Below, in pieces: positions 35,155 to 44,490 of a DNA stretch of 64,000 nt. The notes below the pieces were generated by a model, which was not told where the DNA came from, searched no databases, and saw nothing but the letters and a program-made list of their open reading frames with translations. Source of the DNA: Maribacter dokdonensis DSW-8 (GTDB lineage: Bacteria > Bacteroidota > Bacteroidia > Flavobacteriales > Flavobacteriaceae); NCBI RefSeq assembly GCF_001447995.1, contig NZ_LDPE01000006.1:62001-126000 (forward strand), in the 5' to 3' direction. Position 1 is the stretch's first letter. Every line of letters starts with the position of its first letter. Position numbers and translations under genes: made by a program.

Positions 35155-35571
35155 ATGAAGATTATCATAATTAACGGTCCTAACCTAAATCTATTGGGTA
35201 AAAGGGAGCCAGAAGTTTACGGTGCACAGACTTTTGAAGATTATTTTTCAAAATTGCAGTTTAAGTTTAAAGATGTTGAGTTGGAGTATTTTCAATCTAA
35301 CATAGAAGGAGAACTTATTTCTAAAATACAAGAAACTGGTTTTAGTTATGATGGTATAGTCCTTAATGCTGCGGCATATACCCATACTTCTGTTGGTATA
35401 GGAGATGCGGTAAAGGCTGTAGAAACTCCTGTCATAGAAGTTCATATTTCAAATACCCATAAGCGCGAAGAATTTAGGCATATTTCCTACATATCGCCTG
35501 CTGCCAATGGGGTTATTCTAGGCTTTGGATTAAAAAGTTATGATCTAGCCATTGAGAGTTTTTTATTTTAA
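35155..35571 (+). CDS. aroQ: 3-dehydroquinate dehydratase, type II
   Basis: A 138-residue type II dehydroquinase, third enzyme of the shikimate pathway, converting 3-dehydroquinate to 3-dehydroshikimate. Signatures: IIINGPNLNLLGKREPEVYG (with the catalytic Tyr in EVYG and the flexible-loop Arg), NAAAYTHTSVGIGDA (Asn and His of the active site), VHISNTHKREEFRHIS with His and Arg, and ANGVILGFGLKSY. Length is normal for this dodecameric cytoplasmic enzyme. It stands alone on its transcript. Confidence 0.96.
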   Translation: MKIIIINGPNLNLLGKREPEVYGAQTFEDYFSKLQFKFKDVELEYFQSNIEGELISKIQETGFSYDGIVLNAAAYTHTSVGIGDAVKAVETPVIEVHISNTHKREEFRHISYISPAANGVILGFGLKSYDLAIESFLF

Positions 35572-35636
35572 CTCAAAAAAATAATTAACATCTAGAGTAC
35601 GGTGTACATTCGTAAATAATAGAAAACTATGCTGTT

Positions 35637-36824
35637 ATGAAAAGAATTGTATTTCTGTTATTTGGTTTTGCTATATTACTTATTGTTTCATGTAGTGATA
35701 AAGACGAGTTGGCACTTAGTCCAAATCCAAACGCGCCTATTGATTCAGTTGGGGTATTGACGACCATAAATGCTTTTTCAAATTTATCTTTTTCCAATCC
35801 TTTGGATCTACAATCTCCAGATGATGAACGTAATAGAATTTTTGTAGCTGAAAAAGATGGAATTATAAAATCCTTTTCAAGTGAATCTGAGGTAGGTGAA
35901 GTAAGTACATTTTTGGATATTTCTGATCGCATAGCCACCGAGAGCGAACTAGGGTTGCTAGGCTTTACTTTTCATCCGGAGTTTAGTGCAAACGGTTTTT
36001 TATATGTTGTCTATACACCCAATGAAGAATTGGCGGTGATATCTCGTTTTAAGGTTTCTGAAAATGATTTGGATATTGTAGATATGTCTAGCGAAACTAT
36101 TTTATTGGAAATTCCTCAACCAGATACTAATCACAATGGCGGGCAGTTGGCATTTGGACCTGATGGGTATTTATATATTGCATCTGGTGATGGTGGTGGC
36201 TCAGGCGATCCCAATGGTAATGCACAGAATTTAGAAAACTTTTTGGGTAAGATATTGCGTATAGATGTAAATACTACAGATGCTGGGTTAAATTACGCTA
36301 TACCGGCAGATAATCCTTTTGTAGAAGTAGAAAATGCCAGGGGTGAGATATATGCATACGGATTAAGAAATCCGTGGAGATTTAGTTTTGATGTAGCTAC
36401 CAATACCATTTGGGCTGGTGATGTTGGTCAAGGAGAGAAAGAAGAAATTAACCTTATTGAAAAAGGAGGTAATTACGGTTGGAATATTCTTGAAGGAACT
36501 TCTTGTTTTCTTGAAGATGATTGTGATAGCGCAAACACTATAGCGCCAATTTATGAATATGGTCATGAACAAAATGATAGGTCCGTTACCGGTGGTTATG
36601 TGTATAGAGGAAGCAGTTTACCTTCGTTACAAGGTTTGTATGTGTACGGTGATTTTGTATCCGGCAGAATTTGGGCTTTAGATGTAAACGGTAATAATAA
36701 ATTGATCGTAGATACGGATTTGGCTATATCGTCATTTGGTACGGATGCAAACGACGAGTTGTATATATGTGCCTTTGATGGTAGTATTTATCAGTTGACT
36801 ACTGAAATGGAAGAACAGCCTTAA
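35637..36824 (+). CDS. PQQ-dependent sugar dehydrogenase-like lipoprotein
   Basis: A 395-residue lipoprotein (lipobox IVSC, Cys19, followed by SDKDE, a surface-export-like acidic stretch). The mature part is a six-bladed propeller of the soluble glucose/sorbosone dehydrogenase family: RIFVAEKDGIIKSF, LLGFTFHPEFSANGFLYVVY, HNGGQLAFGPDGYLYIASGD, GDPNGNAQN, EIYAYGLRNPWRFSFD and GGNYGWNILEG. Relatives use PQQ to oxidise aldose sugars. Whether this one binds PQQ cannot be told. Its stop overlaps that of the convergent DUF3817 gene in a shared TTAA. Confidence 0.92.
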   Translation: MKRIVFLLFGFAILLIVSCSDKDELALSPNPNAPIDSVGVLTTINAFSNLSFSNPLDLQSPDDERNRIFVAEKDGIIKSFSSESEVGEVSTFLDISDRIATESELGLLGFTFHPEFSANGFLYVVYTPNEELAVISRFKVSENDLDIVDMSSETILLEIPQPDTNHNGGQLAFGPDGYLYIASGDGGGSGDPNGNAQNLENFLGKILRIDVNTTDAGLNYAIPADNPFVEVENARGEIYAYGLRNPWRFSFDVATNTIWAGDVGQGEKEEINLIEKGGNYGWNILEGTSCFLEDDCDSANTIAPIYEYGHEQNDRSVTGGYVYRGSSLPSLQGLYVYGDFVSGRIWALDVNGNNKLIVDTDLAISSFGTDANDELYICAFDGSIYQLTTEMEEQP

Positions 36825-37108
36825 CCGTTGTCTTCTGGCTTTAAATATTTTTCTTCAACATAGAATGTTGCGAAGGGTAGAAGTGAAGCTATACCAAAAA
36901 TGAAAACTTTCTTAAATGACCATTTATGGGTAAAGCCAACTATTAATGTAAGTGCTATAAAAGCGATAAAAAGCACTCCGTGGGCGTAGCCAACATATTT
37001 GTTTGGTTCTGGTATTTCAGCCCAGTATTTTAATGGCATGGTCACCCCGAACAACGCCAAATAGGAGATTCCTTCTAAAATTGCCGTTGCTCGAAATAAC
37101 TTTAACAT
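36821..37108 (-). CDS. DUF3817 integral membrane protein
   Basis: A 95-residue membrane protein of the DUF3817 family: three membrane segments, starting FRATAILEGISYLALFGVTM, with the conserved KYVGYAHGVLFIAF in the second. The family is linked to YdzA-type proteins and has no known function. It follows lpdA on the same strand, 23 bases downstream, and could be co-transcribed with it. Confidence 0.9.
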   Translation of the reverse strand: MLKLFRATAILEGISYLALFGVTMPLKYWAEIPEPNKYVGYAHGVLFIAFIALTLIVGFTHKWSFKKVFIFGIASLLPFATFYVEEKYLKPEDNG

Positions 37109-37131
37109 GCTAAATTATATTAAGTAGTAAA

Positions 37132-38523
37132 TTACAAATGAATAACCTCGTCATAAGCTGCTGCCACTGCTTCCATAACAGCTTCGCTCATTGTTGGGTG
37201 TGGGTGAATTGCTTTAAGAACCTCATGTCCCGTAGTTTCTAGCTTACGGCCAAGAACGGCTTCAGCGATCATATCGGTAACACCTGCACCGATCATATGA
37301 CAACCTAACCACTCACCATATTTAGCATCAAAGATTACTTTTACAAATCCGTCAGAAGCACCCGAAGCTTTCGCTTTACCACTTGCCGAGAAAGGGAATT
37401 TACCAACTTTGATATCTATTCCTTTTTCTCTAGCCTGCTTTTCGGTTAAACCTACAGAGGCTATTTCTGGAGAGCAATAAGTACAACCAGGTATATTACC
37501 GTAGTCTAATGGCTCAACATGCATTTCTGCCAATTTTTCAACACATAAGATACCTTCAGCCGATGCTACGTGAGCAAGTGCTGGTCCAGGAGTTACATCA
37601 CCAATGGCATAGTAGCCAGGTATGTTGGTTTGGTAATAATCGTTCACCAAAATCTTATCACGGTCGGTAGCAATACCAACATCTTCTAACCCTATGTTCT
37701 CAATATTGGTCTTAATACCTACGGCAGAAAGAACAATATCGGCTTCAAGAACTTTTTCTCCTTTAGCTGTTTTAACGGTAGCTTTTACCCCGTCACCAGA
37801 AGTGTCAACAGAAGTAACTTCTGCAGAAGTCATAATCTTTACACCTGATTTTTTGAAACTTCTTTCCAATTGCTTGGATACGTCTTCATCTTCTACCGGT
37901 ACAATGTTAGGTAGGTATTCTACAACCGTAACTTCGGTCCCCATAGAATTGTAAAAGTATGCGAACTCTATACCGATTGCACCACTACCAACAACGATCA
38001 TTTTTTTAGGTTGCTTATCTAAGGTCATTGCCTCTCTGTACCCAATGATCTTCTTACCATCTTGCGGCAAGCTTGGTAGCTCTCGGCTTCTTGCGCCTGT
38101 AGCTATAATAATATTACTGGCACTATATTCCGTAGTGGAACCATCTTCAGCCTTAACTGAAACTTTTTTACCAGCTTTTAAAGTACCGTAACCTTTAATA
38201 ACCTCAATTTTATTCTTCTTCATTAAGAATTGAACCCCTTTGCTCATTCCTTCTGCAACACCACGGCTTCTTTTCACGACAGCATCAAAATCCTTATCGG
38301 CACCTTTCACTTTTAAACCGTAATCTTCGGCATGTTGCAGGTATTCAAATACTTGTGCAGACTTCAATAAGGCTTTGGTAGGTATACAACCCCAATTTAA
38401 GCAAACGCCTCCTAGACTCTCTTTTTCTATAATGGCAGTCTTAAAACCTAATTGTGCAGCCCTAATTGCGGTAACATATCCACCAGGACCACTACCTAAA
38501 ACGATAATATCGAAAGTGCTCAT
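37132..38523 (-). CDS. lpdA: Dihydrolipoyl dehydrogenase
   Basis: A 463-residue E3 subunit that reoxidises dihydrolipoamide of 2-oxoacid dehydrogenase complexes and the glycine cleavage system. I start it at MSTFDIIVLG (ATG at 38523); the longer frame to 38577 adds 18 residues without family similarity. FAD motif IIVLGSGPGGYVTAIRAAQLG, redox pair Cys41 and Cys46 in GGVCLNWGCIPTKAL, NAD motif GSGAIGIEFAYFYNSMG, and the C-terminal His-Glu pair in HPHPTMSEAVMEA are all visible. It stands without E1/E2 genes in this window, so it may serve several complexes. Confidence 0.96.
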   Translation of the reverse strand: MSTFDIIVLGSGPGGYVTAIRAAQLGFKTAIIEKESLGGVCLNWGCIPTKALLKSAQVFEYLQHAEDYGLKVKGADKDFDAVVKRSRGVAEGMSKGVQFLMKKNKIEVIKGYGTLKAGKKVSVKAEDGSTTEYSASNIIIATGARSRELPSLPQDGKKIIGYREAMTLDKQPKKMIVVGSGAIGIEFAYFYNSMGTEVTVVEYLPNIVPVEDEDVSKQLERSFKKSGVKIMTSAEVTSVDTSGDGVKATVKTAKGEKVLEADIVLSAVGIKTNIENIGLEDVGIATDRDKILVNDYYQTNIPGYYAIGDVTPGPALAHVASAEGILCVEKLAEMHVEPLDYGNIPGCTYCSPEIASVGLTEKQAREKGIDIKVGKFPFSASGKAKASGASDGFVKVIFDAKYGEWLGCHMIGAGVTDMIAEAVLGRKLETTGHEVLKAIHPHPTMSEAVMEAVAAAYDEVIHL

Positions 38524-38554
38524 ATTTTGATTTTTTGTAGTTTTAATTGAGGTG

Positions 38555-38562
38555 CAAAAATA
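38555..38562 (-). promoter_or_regulatory. Putative -7 element of lpdA (TATTTTTG)
   Basis: On the minus strand an exact TAnnTTTG match lies 31 bases upstream of the chosen lpdA ATG at 38523. It falls inside the alternative longer open frame and so supports the shorter start. Confidence 0.35.
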
Positions 38563-38670
38563 CAAAACCTTTATCAAATTATTTGTAGGTTTTTAAAATA
38601 TGACCTTTAATCTAAAATTGTGATATTTTATTAGGAGTCATCCTGTATGTGGTATATAGGTTTTAAAGTA

Positions 38671-38698
38671 AAAAAGAGGTCTTAAAGACCTCTTTTTT
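38671..38698 (-). terminator. Rho-independent terminator of msrB
   Basis: AAAAAGAGGTCTT and AAGACCTCTTTTTT form a near-perfect palindrome 26 bases after the msrB stop on the minus strand. Confidence 0.85.
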
Positions 38699-38724
38699 AT
38701 TTCAAAATTGTTAAGCTATATGAA

Positions 38725-39222
38725 CTATTCTGCAGGAACAAAATTTAAAGCCACACCGTTAATGCAATGGCGTAAGCCTGTTGGGGCTGGTCCATCCTCA
38801 AAAACATGTCCTAAATGCCCCCCGCAAGTGGCACAGTGCTCTTCGGTTCTTTTGTAACCAATTTTATAATCTACATCATAAGCTACATTACCTTCTATTT
38901 CCTCATAAAAACTGGGCCATCCGGTACCTGAATCAAATTTGGTATAACTTTTAAATAAAGGAGTGGCACAGGCGGCACAAACATATGTACCTTTTTCTTT
39001 GTTTTTAAGAAGTTCACTGGTAAACGGATTTTCAGTAGCAGCTTCGCGTAGAACGTAATATTCGGCATCGGTCAATTCTTTTCTCCATTCACTGTTGGTT
39101 TTTTGAACAGGAAATTCTTTTTTATCCTTATCAATGCTGCTAGATGTCATCTCTTTCTTTTGGGCATTACCCTTACAGCTTACAAAGAGTATTAAAAGTG
39201 CAATAGCAAAATGTAGTTTCAT
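38725..39222 (-). CDS. msrB: Peptide-methionine (R)-S-oxide reductase, exported lipoprotein
   Basis: A 165-residue MsrB, which reduces the R form of methionine sulfoxide in proteins. The zinc site is Cys82, Cys85 (VCAACATPLF) and Cys130, Cys133 (EEHCATCGGHLGHVF); the catalytic Cys153 is in LRHCINGVALNF. FDSGTGWPSF is also conserved. The N terminus is a lipoprotein signal (lipobox FVSC, Cys16), so this form repairs envelope proteins. No MsrA gene adjoins. The recycling Cys in the middle of the domain is not obvious, so the reductant is open. Confidence 0.95.
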   Translation of the reverse strand: MKLHFAIALLILFVSCKGNAQKKEMTSSSIDKDKKEFPVQKTNSEWRKELTDAEYYVLREAATENPFTSELLKNKEKGTYVCAACATPLFKSYTKFDSGTGWPSFYEEIEGNVAYDVDYKIGYKRTEEHCATCGGHLGHVFEDGPAPTGLRHCINGVALNFVPAE

Positions 39223-39317
39223 ATTATATTTTTTTAATTATGTCGATGAATTTATATAATCCTTTCAATGTATAGTAATTACGATACTTTTTTGGTTAAG
39301 GTTTTAATAAAATAAAT

Positions 39318-39349
39318 AAAAGCCTTTGAAGATTATTCAAAGGCTTTTA
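39318..39349 (-). terminator. Rho-independent terminator of the collagen-like lipoprotein gene
   Basis: AAAAGCCTTTGAA pairs with TTCAAAGGCTTTT around a short AT loop, 27 bases after the stop of the minus-strand gene. Confidence 0.85.
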
Positions 39350-39375
39350 CTTATATAGGTTAATTCCAGGGATAT

Positions 39376-39939
39376 TTATTGTAATGTTACTTTCTGGACT
39401 TCATCTTCCGTAATACCTAAATGTGACATTACAGAGTTGATGTTAGAAGTATCTAACTTTCCAGTGGTAGATTCCGCTGGTAATATGGCGATTCTAAATA
39501 CTTGGTCGTCAGTATCGCCCGGTTGTAAAGTTGATAGGTCAAAATCTGATTCTAAGAAAATACTAACATCAAAAAAAGTATAATCGTAATTATATTGTAA
39601 TAAGCCTTGGTCTAATATTCTAGTTTGTGGCATTAACCTCCAAATGTCTACAGATTCTCCATTGCTGTCTTCAGTTACATCCCATAGCATGTAAACTAAA
39701 ACTACATCAGTTTCAAAAACTTCTATAGTTTGTGGAAACTCGTAAAATATGGAATAGTCATTGTCCAAGGTGAAAGTACCCTGTATGTCTATCACTTTGC
39801 CTAAGATATTAATTCCGTCCGCGCCATCGGCACCATCAGCACCATCAAATCCATCAAACCCTTGTGGTCCTTGTGGTCCTTCACACGAAATAAAGAATAG
39901 CGTTACAAGTGCTCCTAGAAATACATTTATTTTTTTCAT
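39376..39939 (-). CDS. Lipoprotein with a short collagen-like repeat
   Basis: A 187-residue lipoprotein (lipobox FISC, Cys19). Immediately after the Cys come eight G-x-y triplets (GPQGPQGFDGFDGADGADG and so on, residues about 21-43), a short collagen-like segment, followed by a domain of about 140 residues with no recognised family (VIDIQGTFTLDNDYSIFYEF, VFRIAILPAES). Short Gly-x-y stalks of this kind are common on Bacteroidota lipoproteins. Three consecutive GAD triplets show near-identical codons, so triplet number may vary. Function unknown. Confidence 0.85.
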   Translation of the reverse strand: MKKINVFLGALVTLFFISCEGPQGPQGFDGFDGADGADGADGINILGKVIDIQGTFTLDNDYSIFYEFPQTIEVFETDVVLVYMLWDVTEDSNGESVDIWRLMPQTRILDQGLLQYNYDYTFFDVSIFLESDFDLSTLQPGDTDDQVFRIAILPAESTTGKLDTSNINSVMSHLGITEDEVQKVTLQ

Positions 39940-40063
39940 AATGTTATAATTTTTGGTTTGAGTTTTTATTTTGAATTCTTATTTCAAAAAGCGTTCCATT
40001 TTTGGTATTTAAATATATAAATCGGATATTAACTGCTATATTTTCAACAAAAATGAAATGTAG

Positions 40064-40093
40064 TTGAGCGTCTTTAAAAGATGATTAGCTTTA
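40064..40093 (+). promoter_or_regulatory. Putative glgB promoter (TTG-N19-TAGCTTTA)
   Basis: TTG at 40064-40066 and TAGCTTTA at 40086-40093 with the usual 19-base spacing; the -7 box differs from TAnnTTTG in its last base. The start point would be near 40098, 14 bases before the glgB ATG. Confidence 0.4.
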
Positions 40094-40111
40094 CAAAAAT
40101 AAACACTCCAT

Positions 40112-42007
40112 ATGCCTAACGTACAAGTTTACTCATTATTTACAGATTTTGATATCAATCTTTTTAAAGGAGGAAAGCATTATCGACTATATGATAAACT
40201 AGGGTCTCATATCGTAGAAGTTGATGGTGTAGCCGGTACATACTTTGCTGTATGGGCACCTTCGGCGAAAGCGGTTTCTGTTGTAGGTAATTTTAATTTG
40301 TGGAATGCAGAGGAGCATCAATTAAATGTGAGATGGGACAGCAGTGGTATTTGGGAAGGTTTTATTCCCAAAATTGGAAAGGGTGAGATCTATAAATATA
40401 AAATACAGTCTAACAATAATGATATTTGGACAGAGAAAGCTGATCCTTTTGCCAGGTATTGTGAGCATCCGCCTAACACGGCATCAATAATTTGGACTGC
40501 TGAGCACAATTGGAAAGATGATGCTTGGATGGGCTATAGAAAAGATAAGAACGGTTTGGATAAACCTTATTCGGTTTATGAAGTTCATTTGGGATCTTGG
40601 AAGAAAAATGCCGAAAATAAATTTTTAACCTATAAGGAATTTGCAAAAGACCTTGTGGAGTATGTAAAGGAAATGGGGTATACACATGTGGAGTTTATGC
40701 CTATAATGGAGTATCCTTACGATCCTTCTTGGGGGTATCAACTAACAGGGTATTTTGCCCCCACATCAAGATTTGGGTCGCCCGAGGAGTTTAAATTACT
40801 GATAGATACATTTCATCAAAACGATATAGGGGTCATATTAGATTGGGTGCCGTCTCATTTTCCGGAAGATGCGCATGGTTTAGGCTTTTTTGACGGCTCG
40901 CACTTGTATGAGCACCCAGATAGAAGAAAAGGATATCATACAGATTGGAAGAGTTTGATCTTTAATTATGGTAGAAATGAAGTGAGGGCTTTTCTGATTA
41001 GCAATGCTTTATTTTGGTTAGATCAGTTTCATGTAGACGGCTTGCGTGTAGATGCCGTAGCCTCCATGTTATATTTAGACTATTCTAGAGAGGAGGGTGA
41101 ATGGGAGCCAAATATGTATGGTAACAACGAGAATTTAGAGGCTATGTCCTTTATACGTGAACTAAATGAAGCGGTATATACCAACTTTGAAGGTGTACAG
41201 ACCATAGCGGAAGAATCTACTGCATTTTCAGGCGTATCAAAACCGGTGGCACATGGTGGTTTAGGTTTTGGTATGAAATGGATGATGGGGTGGATGCATG
41301 ATACCTTACAGTTCTTTAAGAAAGAACCCATCTATAGAAAACACCATCAAAATGATCTTACCTTTAGTATGACCTATGCGTTTACCGAAAATTTCATGCT
41401 TCCTTTTTCTCATGATGAGGTAGTTTATGGTAAGCAGTCTTTGGTTTATAGAATGCCGGGAGATGAGTGGCAAAAATTCGCAAATTTAAGATTGCTATTT
41501 GGGTATATGTTTACCCACCCGGGTACAAATTTAATGTTCATGGGGGGTGAATTCGGTCAAACGGCAGAATGGAATTTTCAACAAAGTTTAGATTGGCATT
41601 TGTTACAGTACAGTGTGCATAAGGGAGTACAGGATTTTGTAAAGGATCTAAACCATTTATATAGAAATTCTCCGGGGTTATATGAAAAACAATTTAGTCC
41701 AGAAGGTTTTCAATGGATAGATTATGGTGATCATGAAAACTCGGTATTAACGTACGTTCGTAAAGGACATGATGAAAAGAACGATTTGGTGATTGCGTGT
41801 AACTTTACTCCTGTACCAAGAGAAAATTACAGAATAGGGAACCCGAAAAAAGGAAAACTAAAGGAAATTTTAAATAGTGACGATGCCAAATATGGTGGCG
41901 GTGGCAACCTAAATGATAAGATAACATCATCAACCAAGCCTTCGCACGGTCATAAGAAGTCTATCGTAATAACTATACCGCCTTTAGGGATAGTAATATT
42001 GAAATAA
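40112..42007 (+). CDS. glgB: 1,4-alpha-glucan branching enzyme
   Basis: A 631-residue GH13 branching enzyme that makes alpha-1,6 branches in glycogen. Order: CBM48 domain (about 20-120, TYFAVWAPSAKAVSVVGNFN), GH13 barrel, C-terminal beta domain. Catalytic residues: nucleophile Asp314 (GLRVDAVASMLY), acid/base Glu367 (IAEESTAF), and the third Asp in FSHDEVVYG. YEVHLGSWKK and PFDPSWGYQ-like YPYDPSWGYQLTGYF are branching-enzyme signatures. It lacks the extra N1 domain of the longest forms. No glgA or glgC is nearby; an alpha-glucosidase follows on the same strand, so the pair may act in cytoplasmic glucan turnover. Confidence 0.96.
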   Translation: MPNVQVYSLFTDFDINLFKGGKHYRLYDKLGSHIVEVDGVAGTYFAVWAPSAKAVSVVGNFNLWNAEEHQLNVRWDSSGIWEGFIPKIGKGEIYKYKIQSNNNDIWTEKADPFARYCEHPPNTASIIWTAEHNWKDDAWMGYRKDKNGLDKPYSVYEVHLGSWKKNAENKFLTYKEFAKDLVEYVKEMGYTHVEFMPIMEYPYDPSWGYQLTGYFAPTSRFGSPEEFKLLIDTFHQNDIGVILDWVPSHFPEDAHGLGFFDGSHLYEHPDRRKGYHTDWKSLIFNYGRNEVRAFLISNALFWLDQFHVDGLRVDAVASMLYLDYSREEGEWEPNMYGNNENLEAMSFIRELNEAVYTNFEGVQTIAEESTAFSGVSKPVAHGGLGFGMKWMMGWMHDTLQFFKKEPIYRKHHQNDLTFSMTYAFTENFMLPFSHDEVVYGKQSLVYRMPGDEWQKFANLRLLFGYMFTHPGTNLMFMGGEFGQTAEWNFQQSLDWHLLQYSVHKGVQDFVKDLNHLYRNSPGLYEKQFSPEGFQWIDYGDHENSVLTYVRKGHDEKNDLVIACNFTPVPRENYRIGNPKKGKLKEILNSDDAKYGGGGNLNDKITSSTKPSHGHKKSIVITIPPLGIVILK

Positions 42008-42087
42008 TCATAATAAGTTGTCGTTTAAACACATCCAATTGTAAGAGTTTCTGATTTACCGACTGTTATGCTAATAATTAAGAATTC

Positions 42088-44490
42088 ATGATCACAAACA
42101 CAGAGCTTGAATATAAAGGTAATTTATATCCAAACCACATCGTTGAATTTGCACAGGACACTGATAAAATCTATTTCACCACAGATAACGGAGTAGTATT
42201 ACAAATAACTATCCTTAGGGGTAGTATTATACGGTTTAGGTACGCCACAAATTACAACTTTGAACCTGATTTCTCTTATGCCATAGACCCCGAGGCTACT
42301 ATGGGCTATAGTAAATTAGAGGTGGTAGAAAATGATACGGAATATATAATTTCTACGGCACGTTTAAATATTCTGGTAGACAAGAAAACGTTACGAACCC
42401 AGATTTCTGATTTAAACGGTACTATTATCAATGAAGATGAGTTGGGCTTTCATTGGGAAGAAAATTATGAATATGGTGGAAATACCGTAAAGTTGAGTAA
42501 GATTACCCAATCTGGTGAAAGTTTTTATGGAATGGGCGATAAAGCCATGCATAGCAATTTAAAGGGTAAAAGAGTGGAGAATTGGGTAACTGATCAATTT
42601 GCCTACGCAAAAGAGCAAGATCCACTGTATAAGGCCATTCCTTTTTATATAGGTTTAAATAAAGGTATAGCTTACGGTATCTATTTTGACAATAGTTTTA
42701 GAACAGGCTTTGATTTCTCTCAAGAACGAAGAAATATTACCAGTTTTTGGGCTGAAGGTGGAGAAATGAACTATTATTTCATATTTGGTCCAGATATGCC
42801 AAAAGTGGTCAGTTCATATTCTAGCCTTACCGGTACACCAGAGTTACCACCCATGTGGGCATTAGGTTTTCATCAATCTAAATGGAGCTACTATCCAGAA
42901 AGCAATGTAAAGGAAATTGCCAGTGAATTTAGAAAGTTACAAATACCATGTGATGCTATTTATCTAGATATAGATTACATGGATGGCTTTAGGTGTTTTA
43001 CTTGGGATAAAAACCATTTCCCTGATCCAAAGCGAATGATTCAAGAATTGGAGGAAGACGGATTTAAGACCGTGGTGATGATAGATCCAGGTATAAAAGT
43101 AGACCGCGATTATTGGATTTATAATGAAGCCCTTGAAAATGGTTATTTCTGTAAAAGAGGAGATGGTCCGTTAATGCATGGAAAAGTGTGGCCGGGAGAA
43201 TGTAATTTTCCTGATTTTACAAACCCAGCAGTGCGTGAATGGTGGGCAGAATTGTACAAGGAATTTATGTCGGATTTGGGTGTTCATGCAGTGTGGAACG
43301 ATATGAATGAACCTGCTGTGATGGAAGTTCCATCAAAAACGGCCCCATTGGACACTAGGCATGATTATGATGGTAACCCGTGTACCCATAGAAAAGCACA
43401 TAATGTTTATGGTATGCAAATGGTTAGGGCTACCTATGAAGGTGTTAAAAAATATGTTTATCCAAAAAGACCGTTTGTAATAACAAGAGCGGCATTTTCA
43501 GGGACCCAAAGATATTCTTCTACGTGGACAGGAGATAATGTGGCTACATGGGAGCATTTGTGGATCGCTAATGTACAAGTGCAACGCATGTGTTTAAGCG
43601 GGTATTCATTTGTTGGCTCTGATATTGGTGGTTTTGCAGAACAACCAGATGGCGAATTATTTGCTAGATGGGTGCAATTGGGAATTTTTCACCCATTTTG
43701 TAGGGTGCATTCCAGTGGGGATCATGGTGATCAAGAACCTTGGTCCTTTGGATCTGAAATAACGGATATCGTAAGAAAATTTGTAGAACTACGCTATCAG
43801 CTATTACCGTATTTGTATACGATGTTTTACAAGTATACCAAGGAAAATGTACCTATGGTGCAGTCTTTGGTCTTTTTTGACCAAGAAGATAATCAAACTC
43901 ACTTTAGGACAGATGAGTTTATATTCGGTGATAAGATATTGGTATGTCCAATACAAGAACCTAATGCTCAAGGACGCCGTATGTATGTGCCAAGGGGCGA
44001 GTGGTACGATTTTTGGACAAATGAGTTTGTAGAGGGAGGTAAGGAAAAATGGGTTGCGGCAGCATTGGATATGATTCCGATCTTTGTAAAGGCAGGGTCT
44101 ATTATTCCAAAATACCCTATACAGCAATATGTTGGAGAGAAAAAAATAGAAGAGCTTGTTTTAGATGTGTATTATAAAGAAGGCACTGAAACCTCTGAAG
44201 TTTACGAAGATGCCAATAATGGTTATGATTATAAAAAAGGAAGATATTCTCTAAGTAATTATAAGCTTACGGGTAAAGACAACTCCTTGATTATTCAATT
44301 GTTCAAGGATGGTACTTTTGATACGGAGTATGAGAAAATGAAGTTGAATTTTCACGGACTTCCATTTGAGATCAGTAGTGTTAAGATAGATAATGAAGAA
44401 ATACCGCTAAAGAGTATAAGCATTAATGATAACAATGATTTGCTTATAGACAAAAACTTTACCTTATTGCATTTATCAGGAAAAGAATAA
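42088..44490 (+). CDS. Alpha-glucosidase, glycoside hydrolase family 31
   Basis: An 800-residue GH31 enzyme. The nucleophile is Asp405 in VWNDMNEPAV; the acid/base Asp lies in SSTWTGDNVATWEHL (WTGDN), and SGYSFVGSDIGGF is the following conserved stretch. YLDIDYMDGFRCFTWD and HQSKWSYYPE are further signatures. An N-terminal galactose-mutarotase-like domain and C-terminal beta domains flank the barrel. There is no signal peptide, so it works in the cytoplasm, releasing glucose from maltose or larger glucans. It is 80 bases after glgB and probably co-transcribed with it. A promoter for the next gene appears to lie across its stop codon. Confidence 0.95.
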   Translation: MITNTELEYKGNLYPNHIVEFAQDTDKIYFTTDNGVVLQITILRGSIIRFRYATNYNFEPDFSYAIDPEATMGYSKLEVVENDTEYIISTARLNILVDKKTLRTQISDLNGTIINEDELGFHWEENYEYGGNTVKLSKITQSGESFYGMGDKAMHSNLKGKRVENWVTDQFAYAKEQDPLYKAIPFYIGLNKGIAYGIYFDNSFRTGFDFSQERRNITSFWAEGGEMNYYFIFGPDMPKVVSSYSSLTGTPELPPMWALGFHQSKWSYYPESNVKEIASEFRKLQIPCDAIYLDIDYMDGFRCFTWDKNHFPDPKRMIQELEEDGFKTVVMIDPGIKVDRDYWIYNEALENGYFCKRGDGPLMHGKVWPGECNFPDFTNPAVREWWAELYKEFMSDLGVHAVWNDMNEPAVMEVPSKTAPLDTRHDYDGNPCTHRKAHNVYGMQMVRATYEGVKKYVYPKRPFVITRAAFSGTQRYSSTWTGDNVATWEHLWIANVQVQRMCLSGYSFVGSDIGGFAEQPDGELFARWVQLGIFHPFCRVHSSGDHGDQEPWSFGSEITDIVRKFVELRYQLLPYLYTMFYKYTKENVPMVQSLVFFDQEDNQTHFRTDEFIFGDKILVCPIQEPNAQGRRMYVPRGEWYDFWTNEFVEGGKEKWVAAALDMIPIFVKAGSIIPKYPIQQYVGEKKIEELVLDVYYKEGTETSEVYEDANNGYDYKKGRYSLSNYKLTGKDNSLIIQLFKDGTFDTEYEKMKLNFHGLPFEISSVKIDNEEIPLKSISINDNNDLLIDKNFTLLHLSGKE

